Source: Lineus longissimus (lineage: Eukaryota > Nemertea > Pilidiophora > Heteronemertea > Lineidae). From it: 64,000 nt of DNA. The notes under the pieces were generated by a model. That model ran no database searches and was not told where the DNA came from. It saw only the letters and a list, made by a program, of their open reading frames with translations. How positions within the stretch are numbered: the first letter of the stretch is position 1; every line of letters begins with the position of its first letter. The translations under genes were made by a program, and so were the position numbers. Positions 37,501 through 45,575 of this stretch are shown in pieces. The stretch lies in assembly GCF_910592395.1 (NCBI RefSeq), contig NC_088309.1:20214599-20278598 (forward strand), given 5' to 3'.

Positions 37501-39582
37501 CAACCTGTATAATGGTGAGGCTCACATGTACATCTTGGACTATGTTCCAAAACAGCCCCAAAAATCCACTAAGTCTACATTACATTTTTACAGAGATATG
37601 TGATAAAAGGCAGGCATCATAGGGAGGGTGTGGCATACTTTGAAATAAAGCAATGATAACAGAGATCATAAAGTGCAACCTACCAATTGATGAAAGAGCT
37701 TTTCCCAGCTGAATGATTTCCAATCAACAGTACAGATATTTTCTTCCTCGGCGCCAACAAGCTTAGATCAAGATTCTCAGCTATTCGAATTAAACCTGAA
37801 AAGAAACAACCCCACAATTTATGTACTTCTTATTTTCTTATAATCTTTCCTCTCAAAGAGAAAACCCCCACAACAATACTTATAATATATTTTTTTGATG
37901 TGCACTAACAGCTTGAAAGTGGCCCAAAAATCTCCATGATTCTTTCCAGCTTTACTCTCCAGACCAACGTCTCTTAACCTGGCTGTTATCTCAGTCTGAC
38001 ACCTCAAAGTCTCCAGTGAGATGATGGTGGTTGCTTCACTTCTGTCTACATTATAGGAAGATGTTGCATCAAAGATTCCCTCTTACGTCTTGCCAGATTC
38101 TTCAGTGGGCTTGTTTCACGAGCATCTTTCTTCCCTGCAGATCTACGAGGTCAACTCCAATATGTTGCTTTGCTTCCCGTCAGCAGTCACAGATTCTGAA
38201 CAGTGGTTGTCCTTCCAGGAATCAAACCTACAACTTCCTGAATCAGAGCCCAGCGCTATTTAACCATAATGTTATCTCCCTATTAACCGGCTTTGCACTG
38301 CAGGCAATTTGAATCATTACATGTACACTATACAAATTTCAAACCTTAGTCATCACAGTCCTGATGCAGACAACAAAGAATGGCATAGGATGGATCCATT
38401 ATTTCGACCTTTGACATGACCTCTGCTCCAATCTGATGTGTATGCTGTACAATATGGTCACTTGTTTACTTACCCAAGCAGCATTGCACACATTTAACCC
38501 ATGATCAGAACATTCCATGAGTGTTATGCAAAGTCAGGAGATTTGTACCGGCAGATGTATTATGCAGTAGTGAATAACGTAGTTCAAACATCAACGTGTG
38601 AAATAGGGAATACTCAAAACACCAACACAAATTGAAACAATACTTCATTTTTTTACTTTTTGAAAACGTGACAATTTCATAATGTATGAAAATATGCCAT
38701 GATGAAACATGTGACAAAATGGGTGTCGGCCTAACCTCAATCATCATTATATGTGTGGTATGCTTGGGCTTTTGTCTAATATTACTGAGAGTGCTGGTTA
38801 TAAATTTCTCCCACTAAGGCCTACGTCATGACGTCAATTTTAAATCAAAAGTGGCGATATCACGCTCAATTTTCTGACGACCTCACCGGTGATGTTATTC
38901 TATACTATAACTATAGCTTGGCTTTCATAAGTTTCAAGTCGGTTTCTTCATCAATCAAAAGTTTTAAATTGAATATCCAGATTTCATTACAGAACCATGA
39001 AAAACTATGACCTAGGCTACAAGACTCAAGAGGATTGAAAATCATGAGCACATCAACTAAATCCACCCCCTAAGGCAAGTCTAACTGGACCAGATCACAC
39101 CTAGCCCGCATGATCAGATGGTTTTGTTCGTCATCATCGACCTCGACGACCTTCGATCAGCTGTGTCATTGTACAGTGTCAGTGTACTTTGTGTGTCGCC
39201 GGCCGGTCATTTCGATCAGTAGAAGCATGCCGACACAATCTACATTAGATTTCTCTACAAAAGCAGCTCCAAATCAACTCAAAGGGCAACAGGCCGCGAT
39301 GAAAATTCATACAAAACATGTCCAGACCTGAAGCAGACTCCCCGTCTGTCTGAAGACGAATCGTTACGTAACTTTTTCAATCTCTTGGCTCGCAGAGCCA
39401 GAGACACTGGCCCAGACAGAAGTGAATCGTTTCAAAATACGGTTATTTTCTACATAATTTTACTCACCATTGTCAGGATCAGCATACAAGGTATGACATT
39501 CTTTCAATATTCGTTCATTTACTGTCAACGTGGCAGAATCTGCAGTATTTGCAGCAGTTCGAGCTCTGACTTTTCCAGACAT
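1561..39582 (-). CDS. EHD/sarcalumenin-like dynamin-superfamily GTPase, 8 exons (one apparent frameshift)
   Basis: Predicted membrane-associated large GTPase. Exons on the minus strand, in order of translation: 39582-39468, 37797-37684, 35314-35221, 34129-34075, 22845-22705, 21704-21544, 2859-2758, 1713-1561. All introns are GT-AG. The start is the ATG at 39582-39580 (MSGKVRAR), with no signal peptide. Counting one restored base (see the frameshift finding) the product is about 311 residues. The P-loop GNHSAGKSS is near residues 65-73, the switch II DSPG near 151-154, and the G4-like SKAD near 215-218. A conserved YPFDVN stretch follows DSPG, and the C-terminal 50 residues (VNQIEEVCKDIEKTINQTI) look helical. 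No EH domain and no transmembrane segment are visible. Dynamin-type G domains of the EHD/sarcalumenin group share this G-motif layout. The exact subfamily and role are unknown to me. Introns 4 and 6 are 11.2 and 18.7 kb. The last exon could instead splice at 1571/1570 and continue outside the window, but a stop plus a poly(A) signal support an end here. Confidence 0.8.
4083..4256. repeat. Imperfect foldback built from a CTTAGGCA motif
   Basis: The motif GACTTAGGCA/CTTAGGCA and its complement TGCCTAAGTC recur several times in both orientations across about 170 bp. The segment GACTTAGGAATGTCAA near 4139 is mirrored by TTGACATTCCTA near 4247. This suggests a small decayed foldback or inverted-repeat element. 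No target duplication was identified. Confidence 0.4.
4248..4855 (+). other. Two overlapping open frames (135 and 67 codons), unrecognised
   Basis: An open frame at 4248-4655 overlaps by 4 nt (ATGA) a second at 4652-4855. Neither shows a domain, signal peptide or membrane segment I recognise. They start inside the CTTAGGCA foldback and lie within a long intron on the opposite strand. The likeliest explanations are chance openness or a decayed mobile element. They are recorded because 135 codons is long for this AT-rich intron. Confidence 0.15.
5714..5945 (+). repeat. Copy A of an interspersed AT-rich repeat family
   Basis: Begins with TTAAAGGCCTACGCTGT and ends with CCTCAGCCACGAGTATATAC followed by GTGTACCCCTTTAAT. 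Another apparent member with a similar start, middle and end is at 6970-7205. Shorter relatives seem to lie near 47.3, 52.6 and 55.26 kb. It has no coding capacity. Identity was judged by eye only. Confidence 0.4.
6214..6249. repeat. Near-perfect 36-bp palindrome
   Basis: TAGAGAGTTATGGCAA and its inverted partner TTGCTATAACTCTCTA are separated by AGAA, giving a 16-bp stem with one mismatch that becomes G-U in RNA. It is shorter than a usual microRNA precursor. Function unknown. Confidence 0.5.
6970..7205 (+). repeat. Copy B of an interspersed AT-rich repeat family
   Basis: Shares with the copy at 5714-5945 the AAAGGCCT start, an internal ATTTGCATGCATAAAATATT / GCACTATGGCATTGCGTAT-like section, and the end CCTGAGCCACCAGTAAATACA. 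Both copies are in the same orientation about 1.2 kb apart in the same intron. Confidence 0.4.
8672..8740 (-). repeat. tRNA-derived SINE head (minus strand)
   Basis: On the minus strand there is an A-box-like TGGCCAAGTGG (8735-8725) and, about 43 nt on, a B-box-like GGGTTTGACTT (8692-8682). This spacing is typical of a tRNA-derived pol III promoter. It does not fold into an intact tRNA that I can verify, so a SINE is preferred over a tRNA gene. The 3' tail was not delimited. Confidence 0.5.
9064..9248 (+). repeat. Two-copy tandem duplication, period about 88 bp
   Basis: AGGACAAGGATGTTTTATCA at 9064 recurs as AGGACAAGGATGCTTTATCA at 9152. In both cases TATTGACATCTCC follows near the unit's end. 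The copies have diverged and the second carries a small insertion. Confidence 0.7.
13000..13680 (+). repeat. Three diverged tandem units of about 217 bp
   Basis: The landmark ATAAACAAGAGGTTTTACTG appears at 13049, 13266 and, as ATAGACAAGAGATTTTACTG, at 13482 (spacings 217 and 216). Each unit then has a TCATCAACC/TGATCAACC + GAGAAGGATT-like section and the palindromic CCTACGGTTACCGTAG followed by AGACA. Substantial divergence between units implies an old amplification. There is no sustained open frame through the units. Confidence 0.6.
15732..15801 (+). repeat. tRNA-derived SINE head (plus strand)
   Basis: GTGGTGGCGTAGCGGTTAAG carries an A-box-like TAGCGGTTAAG (15742-15752). GGTTTGAACC (15781-15790) is a near-consensus B box at tRNA-like spacing. 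No acceptor-stem pairing or 3' CCA context supports a functional tRNA, so a SINE is the better call. Confidence 0.6.
21196..21322. repeat. Imperfect hairpin, about 127 bp
   Basis: The left arm ATCCTCCCTAAGCAGGCCTT and following TTCTAAAATAC are mirrored by the right arm GCATTTTAGGAATGATAC ... CAAAGGCCTGCTGTAGGAGG. The arms are imperfect, and the structure resembles either a small MITE or a pre-miRNA-like hairpin. It lies in the GTPase gene intron just 3' of exon 6. No target duplication was identified. Confidence 0.45.
29682..29870. mobile_element. TA-flanked MITE (Tc1/mariner-like), 189 bp
   Basis: It begins CAGTAGAACATCTCTATTAA and ends in the inverted relative GACACC-type end ..CTAAGAGAGGTTCCACTG, with TA on both sides (29680-29681 and 29871-29872). 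Internal GTCCTTAATAGAGAGGTGTCC repeats the terminal motif. There is no open frame. CAGT ends with a TA target duplication are typical of Tc1/mariner-derived miniature elements; assignment to that superfamily is inferred. Confidence 0.6.
31395..31413 (+). repeat. Homopolymer C run
   Basis: A run of about 18 consecutive C follows ACCCTC. It is simple sequence prone to length error. Confidence 0.8.
36508..37425. mobile_element. Foldback transposon, copy 1 (918 bp), with 9-bp target duplication
   Basis: The element is essentially one giant inverted repeat. Outer arms consist of many tandem, slightly varied copies of AATTCGTCCCCGG (left) and their complement GGGGACGAATTTTCC (right). Inner arms (TTGAAAGTTTCTGAC and onward; CTAGCTAGTTACC against GGTAACTAGCTAG) continue the palindrome to a short centre near 36.95 kb. 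The ends are GGTTACAGGAAAATTCGTCC on the left and, inverted, GGCTCTAGGAAAATTCGTCC on the right. GTTTCATGC occurs immediately on each side (36499-36507 and 37426-37434), a perfect 9-bp target duplication. Open frames through it only spell the repeat (GDEFSGDELS). It sits in intron 2 of the GTPase gene. A 9-bp duplication is compatible with a Mutator-like mover, which is inference. Confidence 0.85.
37798..39467 (-). other. Intron 1 of the GTPase gene
   Basis: Bounded by donor AATG|GTGAGT at 39467 and acceptor TTTTCAG before 37797. Apart from a tRNA-like SINE head near 38.2 kb, nothing recognisable was found. Confidence 0.7.
38207..38275 (-). repeat. tRNA-derived SINE head (minus strand)
   Basis: On the minus strand GGTTAAATAGCGCTGGG (38265-38249) resembles an A-box region and GGTTTGATTCC (38228-38218) is a good B box. 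The flanking sequence differs from the heads at 8.7 and 15.7 kb, suggesting a separate SINE family. Confidence 0.5.
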
Positions 39583-40165
39583 TCTTCCAGCGAGACGTCA
39601 ACAGCCGAAATGGGCGAGTTGAAGTGAGACCCGAAAGACCCGGTGCTGGGAGTTGCAAAATTAGATGAAATTAACACAGCCTATTCGCAAATTTCATAAA
39701 TCCAAACGAAGCGAGTAATTTTGAGTTATAACATCAAACCCCCACAATGAATTCTCGATTGAAAATGACACTTGAAACAAACAGGTGTTGCGACCACAGA
39801 TAAAAATATCCAGCTTAAAGTCCAAATTCCCCTTCGAACCTAAATACCTCGTGAAGCGCCATCTTTCGTCATCAGCTGATGGCAATTCGCCGGGTTTGAG
39901 CCAATCAGAACGTCGCTTTCTGATCATTCCCGGAAGTCGTGGTATGCAGGCGACAGGTTTAAATGACGTTAGTCTAAACTATAACAATGGTAATAAGGCA
40001 TATAGTGTTGTAAATACAATGCTGAACCTCAAGTAGTACATGTAAACAACTGCCAGAATAAGTTTGATGTAATATGAATTAATTTCAAAAGGCGAAATCT
40101 TGGTTTTCAACATGTGAAAATCTTAATGTCATCACAACCTCCTCCGCCTGATCAATATTTACAAC
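39583..40165. promoter_or_regulatory. Shared head-to-head promoter of the GTPase and CCCH genes
   Basis: Only 583 bp separate the two start codons, which face away from each other. On the minus strand AAGATGGCGC (39865-39856) matches the core of the YY1-type initiator element often found just after transcription starts. CCAAT occurs at 39901-39905. No TATA box stands out. A bidirectional promoter is inferred from geometry and these motifs. Confidence 0.45.
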
Positions 40166-41818
40166 ATGGCTTCCCTTGTTGCAGATTATGGTTCTGGCTC
40201 GGAATCAGAACTTGACTCAGATGATGAACGTCACCGTCATGATAGTGCTTTTGCTCTTACCAAATCGTGAGTCAGCGGCTAGACGTATGCGTACCCGTCA
40301 ATATCAAAATCAACTGAATCTTACAATGAATATAAACAACGATTGAACGAAACTCAAAACGCGAAAATGGAGAGTGAACACGGACGCACACTACGCATGC
40401 ACTGCATGCATCATGCATGCTATGATAACCTCGTACATAATGCATGCTATGATAACCTCGTACATTGTCATAGGACATATAGCAGCAGTGAACTGCTCAT
40501 AGCCATATAGTCATACCTATCATGCTACTTGTACCAGCAGTACCAGTCCCACTAACATTGTGCGATATTGTATCGCCACCACTCGTCCTCTGCATATATC
40601 GCCATTGATATGCATGCTATGATAACCTCGTACATTGTCATAGGACATATAGCAGCAGTGAACTGCTCATAGCCATATAGTCATACCTATCATGCTACTT
40701 GTACCAGCAGAACCAGTCCCACTAACATTGTGCGATATTGTATCGCCACCACTCGTCCTCTGCATATATCGCCATTGATATTCATTGGCCCCCTATAGTG
40801 CACAATCTTCTCGCGACATGGCCATACAATATCTTGCAATGTTACCACTGCTGAAAATAGACATCTTCACACGGCCAGTCTGGGGTGATTGTTCAAAGCC
40901 AAAATAAACCTAAAGACACATAAACCTACAGACACATCAATTATTTATTCATGGACAATAGAACACATTTATATGGCCTGAGTGGGCCATAGCCATGGGG
41001 GACTTATGCCCTTTTCTCTTGCCACTAACTGATGAAGAGAGCGGATCTGATTTTCTCCTATTATGCATTGCGAAAGTCCTCCGACATCTTTTCCTAACCA
41101 TGCTAACAGTTTTTGAAAGAAAAATCCTTTCTAACATTGCAGGCCTTCTGAAGAGGAAACGAAAGTGAAAAGAATTTCAACTGAAGGCGAAAATCTCCTT
41201 ATTGGAAGTGGAGGTTGTAGCAGTGATACTTCAGAGGAGGAAACTGATAAATGTCCCAATCAAACTCAGACAGACAGTACCTCTAAACTTCCAAACCCGT
41301 TAGCCATGAGAATACCACTGCCAGCACCATCACTGGGGAAAAAGAAATCAAAGAAAGTTGATGTAAAGTACTCTGTGTTTGCAAATCCGTTCTTGGAGGC
41401 GGAGACAGCGAAACATTCTATTCTAGAAAAACATGTGAAAATGACTGAGGATGCAATACAGGATCAGAAATCAGGAAAACCAAAGAAACAAATGTGCTAT
41501 AAATTCAAAAAGGGAAAATGTCAATTTGGTTCCAAGTGTAAATATTCACATGATTTAGACAGTGTACCTGGAGTGATGCACGGAGATGCTGCCGAGATTG
41601 AAACTGCTGGACATGCGCAGACTGGTCAAGCTAATACATATTATGGAAACCCACCACAGACTTTCACACCAGTTTTGGAGGACGATGATAGTTACATGAG
41701 TCAGGCAAAGAAGAAGCGAAAGTTTGGAGTGACTGACACACTTCAACCCCCGAAAAAGGCACAAAAACTCCTTGAAAATCAGAGAGCCAATGAAAGACCT
41801 TGGACAATGAAAAGGTGA
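40166..41818 (+). CDS. CCCH-type zinc-finger protein, 2 exons, 258 aa
   Basis: Exons 40166-40266 and 41143-41818 join TC|GTGAGT to ACATTGCAG|G, completing a serine codon. The ATG lies in ACAACATGG, a fair initiation context. The N-terminus (MASLVADYGSGSESELDSDDE) is acidic and Ser-rich. A conserved-looking block (KYSVFANPFLEAE .. SILEKHVKMTE, about residues 109-135) precedes one C-x7-C-x5-C-x3-H finger at Cys152, Cys160, Cys166 and His170. The C-terminal part is Lys-rich (KKKRK near 225) and suggests nuclear entry. CCCH fingers usually bind RNA, so a role in RNA processing is plausible but not shown. I do not recognise a specific ortholog name. The intron carries a 170-bp tandem duplication. 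A stop follows TMKR directly; AAAAG|GTGAAC there is a weak alternative donor. Confidence 0.85.
40414..40780 (+). repeat. Tandem duplication, 2 x 170 bp plus a 5' stub, in the CCCH gene intron
   Basis: Copy 1 is 40441-40610 and copy 2 is 40611-40780. The only difference noticed is one base (GCAGTACCAG against GCAGAACCAG). A truncated copy of the first 25 or so bases (ATGCATGCTATGATAACCTC) lies just upstream near 40414-40438. Such high identity implies a very recent duplication or active homogenisation. Confidence 0.9.
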
Positions 41819-43750
41819 ACTTGAAAATGAGAACTTTTTCAAAAAGTGTCTAAATCATATGAGTCTCATATCAAAATCGGTTAAAGAATGTGTTCTTAAT
41901 AATGGTTTTTGTAAGAACAGGAATAGAGGGATTCCAGGCTTTAAAAAAATCAAAGGCTCTGTCATGTGGCTAGTGATTAGAAAATCCAACATCCATGTAT
42001 CCATGTATTGGGTCAATGCAATGCTTCTGGCATGTCTAAATGTGACTGGCCACAAAACGTTCATTGGCTTTATGCAATATACAATACAAGATAACTTTTG
42101 TCCTTTACATATATGTTTCAGTTAGCAACGTCCAAATTAGGTATTTCTGTAATAATTATTTCTACTTTTGGCCTAAAATCAGGTTGTGTAACTGATGCTG
42201 AGTTCATTTTGATATAAGCAGGTAATGCTTCAGTTATTACCCAACCTTGGTAGAAATGCATTGAAAGAATTTGTAAAGGGCACCACTTTGAAGACCACTT
42301 GAGCAAAACGGCCTTTTTGCAACAGAAAATCTGAACAAAAGATGTGGGGTAACAAGGCAAGATGGTAAGAGATAAGTTGGGGAGGGCAAGAGGCCTTGGT
42401 GCCGTGGATTTTGTCCATAGTCCTCTTAAAATTAGTAATTCTTCACATTCTAGTTTTGTTGCCTCAGCCTGAAAATGGAATGAATCTCAGTTGGATCTCG
42501 ATTGGTGTGGTTATTGTAATGTACTTCAATGTAAGAAAATACATAACAAACAAAACTGTCCCCGTGACCCAGATTCAGCTCTTGTGGAATTAACTTTTTA
42601 TAACATTCTTGTTAAATTGCATCAAGTAAGGTTATATTACCTTGAATGACGTGCTAATAAATGCAACAGTTTTTCTAGTTCTGCACGCCACCTGCTCTGA
42701 AATTGTTGAAACAAAGGTAATCCTACTGAAAATGTTTCATTTGGTTGTTATGTCATGTATGTGTAGATGATACTGTACTTTATCATTCATATTGTTAAAT
42801 GAGAATTTTGTTGTTTGTGGCATTTCTCACTTCATCAAAGATCATGATGACATATTGCCCCAACTTGGATACCTCGGAGTGGGCGGTACTTCCGACTATA
42901 TGTTGAAACAATTGGTGAAGCTGCTTTTCTGGATGATGATAACATTATGACTGGAAGTGCCTCCAACTATATTTACCTGTTTGTGTCTCACTATGTGCTT
43001 CCAGGCTGACTAGAGAGCTTGTACGTTGACGCCACATTTGTTTGGCAGTCCACAATTGGTATGGCAGTACACCATGCCGGTGTTGGTATAAAGTGTGTCA
43101 AGTGCGGAAAGTTGCCTCACTGCCAAGAGACTGTCAAGATAGCCAATTTTTATGTGATGACGTCATCCAACAGGCTCTTCAAACCAGCTGCACGTATTTT
43201 GTTGTATCAAGCCATCAAAATTGATCTCATAAAACTGTTCACTTGGGGGTTACACTTGGACTTTACACTAAGAGGTACAGAACAATTAAGAGAACAGCCC
43301 ACCACCAGGTAACCTCATGTCCTACTGTACCAGTACTATTAAATGGGGACATTAAATTTCAACTTGCTTCATTTAGGCATTGTTAAAGGTTTATAGGGCA
43401 TTCAAGTCGTATATTGTATGGGTTTGTTTCAGAAATGTTACATTGTTAAAATGCTTCAGACATTTTATCCTCTTATGCACATGCTTACCAAGGCAGCTGT
43501 AATGCATTTCATGAGAAAAATTCAAATAAATAAGAGCATACTCTTCATATGAATTCTGTCAAATCTTTGAAGTCTGGGAATGTTGCATGACAGAGCAGAG
43601 ATAGCTGCCAGTTTGGGATTGCTCAAACAAGAAAATTGAGGACATCAAGCGCAGCAATGAGAGGTGCTTGTGGCTCGCAGATAAGCCAACGTTGTCGCAG
43701 GAGAATGATTTGACATTGCCATTATAGGGCACACCTATACCGACCAGACT
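41819..43750. other. Spacer after the CCCH gene
   Basis: Contains the presumed 3' UTR of the CCCH gene and only short, unrecognised open frames (the longest is 97 codons at 43019-43312). From about 43627 it begins to resemble the flank of the minisatellite (AGAGGTGCTTGTGGCTCGCA .. GATAAGCCAACGTTGTC). Confidence 0.4.
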
Positions 43751-45416
43751 GTCTTCATGTGAATGAGTTTAGGACATCAGGCACGGTTGTTCACACACGG
43801 TAATCAGAGGTGCTTGTGGCTTGAGGAGACATTCTTCATGTGAATGAGTTTAGGACATCAGACAGGGTAATCAGAGGTGCTTGTGGCTTGAGGAGACAGT
43901 CTTCATGTGAATGAGTTTAGGACATCAGACACGGTAATCAGAGGTGCTTGTGGCTTGAGGAGACAGTCTTCATGTGAATGAGTTTAGGACATCAGGCACG
44001 GTAATCAGAGGTGCTTGTGGCTTGAGGAGACAGTCTTCATGTGAATGAGTTTAGGACATCAGGCACGATAATCGGAGGTGCTTGTGGCTTGAGGAGACAG
44101 TATTCATGTGAATGAGTTTAGGACATCAGGCACGGTAATCAGGTGCTTGTGTCTTCATGTGAATGAGTTTAGGACATCAGGCACGGTAATCAGAGGTGCT
44201 TGTGGCTTGAGGAGACAGTATTCATGTGAATGAGTTTAGGACATCAGGCACGATACTCAGAGGTGCTTGTGGCTTGAGGAGACAGTCTTCATGTGAATGA
44301 GTTTAGGACATCAGGCATGGTAATCAGAGGTGCTTGTGGCTTGAGGAGACATTCTTCATGTGAATGAGTTTAGAACATCAGGCACGGTAATCAGAGGTGC
44401 TTGTGGCTTGAGGAGACATTCTTCATGTGAATGAGTTTAGAACATCAGGCACGGTAATCAGAGTAGCTTGTGGCTTGAGGAGACAGTCTTCATGTGAATG
44501 AGTTTAGGACATCAGGCACGGTAATCAGAGGTGCTTGTGGCTTGAGGAGACAGTCTTCATGTGAATGAGTTTAGGACATCAGGCACGGTAACCAGAGGTG
44601 CTTGTGGCTTGAGGAGACAGTCTTCATGTGAATGAGTTTAGGACATCAGGCACGGTAATCAGAGGTGCTTGTGGCTTGAGGAGACAGTCTTCATGTGAAT
44701 GAGTTTAGGACATCAGGCACGGTAATCAGAGGTGCTTGTGGCTTGAGGAGACATTCTTCATGTGAATGAGTTTAGAACATCAGGCACGGTAATCGGAGGT
44801 GCTTGTGGCTTGAGGAGACAGTCTTCATGTGAATGAGTTTAGGACATCAGGCACGATAATCAGAGGTGCTTGTGGCTTGAGGAGACAGTCTTCATGTGAA
44901 TGAGTTTAGAACATCAGGCACAGTAATCAGGTGCTTGTGGCTTGAGGAGACAGTCTTCATGTGAATGAGTTTAGGACATCAGGCACGGTAATCAGAGGTG
45001 CTTGTGGCTTGAGGAGACAGTCTTCATGTGAATGAGTTTAGGACATCAGGCACGGTAATCAGAGGTGCTTGTGGCTTGAGGAGACAGTATTCATGTGAAT
45101 GAGTTTAGAACACCAGGCACGGTAATCAGAGGTGCTTGTGGCTTGAGGAGACAGTCTTCATGTGAATGAGTTTAGGACATCAGGCACGGTAATCAGAGGT
45201 GCTTGTGGCTTGAGGAGACAGTCTTCATGTGAATGAGTTTAGAACATCAGGCACGGTAATCAGAGGTGCTTGTGGCTTGAGGAGACAGTCTTCATGTGAA
45301 TGAGTTTAGGACATCAGGCACGGTAATCAGAGGTGCTTGTGGCTTGAGGAGACAGTATTCATGTGAATGAGTTTAGGACATCAAGCACAGTAATCAGAGA
45401 TGCTTGTGGCTCGAGG
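43751..45416 (+). repeat. 67-bp minisatellite, about 25 units
   Basis: The unit contains TTCATGTGAATGAGTTTAGG, ACATCAGGCACGGTAATCAG and AGGTGCTTGTGGCTTGAGGA, followed by GACAG. Landmark spacing is 67 bp across most of the array (for example 44555 and 44622). I counted about 25 occurrences of CATGTGAATGAGTTTA. One unit near 44150 is shortened and one near 43790 carries an insertion (TTGTTCACACA). The frequent variants are GACAGTC/GACATTC/GACAGTA and GGACATC/GAACATC. There is no long open frame through it, so it is not a coding repeat. Both flanks hold degenerate, longer related units. Confidence 0.95.
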
Positions 45417-45575
45417 ACAAGCCAACTCCGTCAAAGAAAATAATATGACACTGCTGGTATAAGGCACAGCAGAGGACATCAAGCACAGTGATCAGAGCGG
45501 ACAAGCCAACTTTATCGAAAGGAGAATGATTTAACACTTCTAGTAAAAGACACAACCATACCGACTGGACCCAAG
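45384..45575 (+). repeat. Degenerate flank units of the minisatellite
   Basis: GACATCAAGCACAGTAATCA, GCTTGTGGCTCGAGGACAAG and CCAACT then GGAGAATGATTTAACACTTC match the left flank at 43627-43750 (CATCAAGCGCAGCAATGAGA .. GGAGAATGATTTGACATTGC). The array therefore probably arose by expanding one part of an older, longer unit. Confidence 0.6.

Noticed and set aside
1561-39582. Assignment as vertebrate-type sarcalumenin (SRL)
   Set aside because: The P-loop surroundings (GNHSAGKSSFINW) and absence of a signal peptide do not match what I know of sarcalumenin, so only the broader EHD/sarcalumenin-like group is claimed.
43751-45416. CRISPR-like array
   Set aside because: Units are contiguous 67-bp tandem repeats without unique spacers, in a eukaryotic genome; it is a minisatellite.
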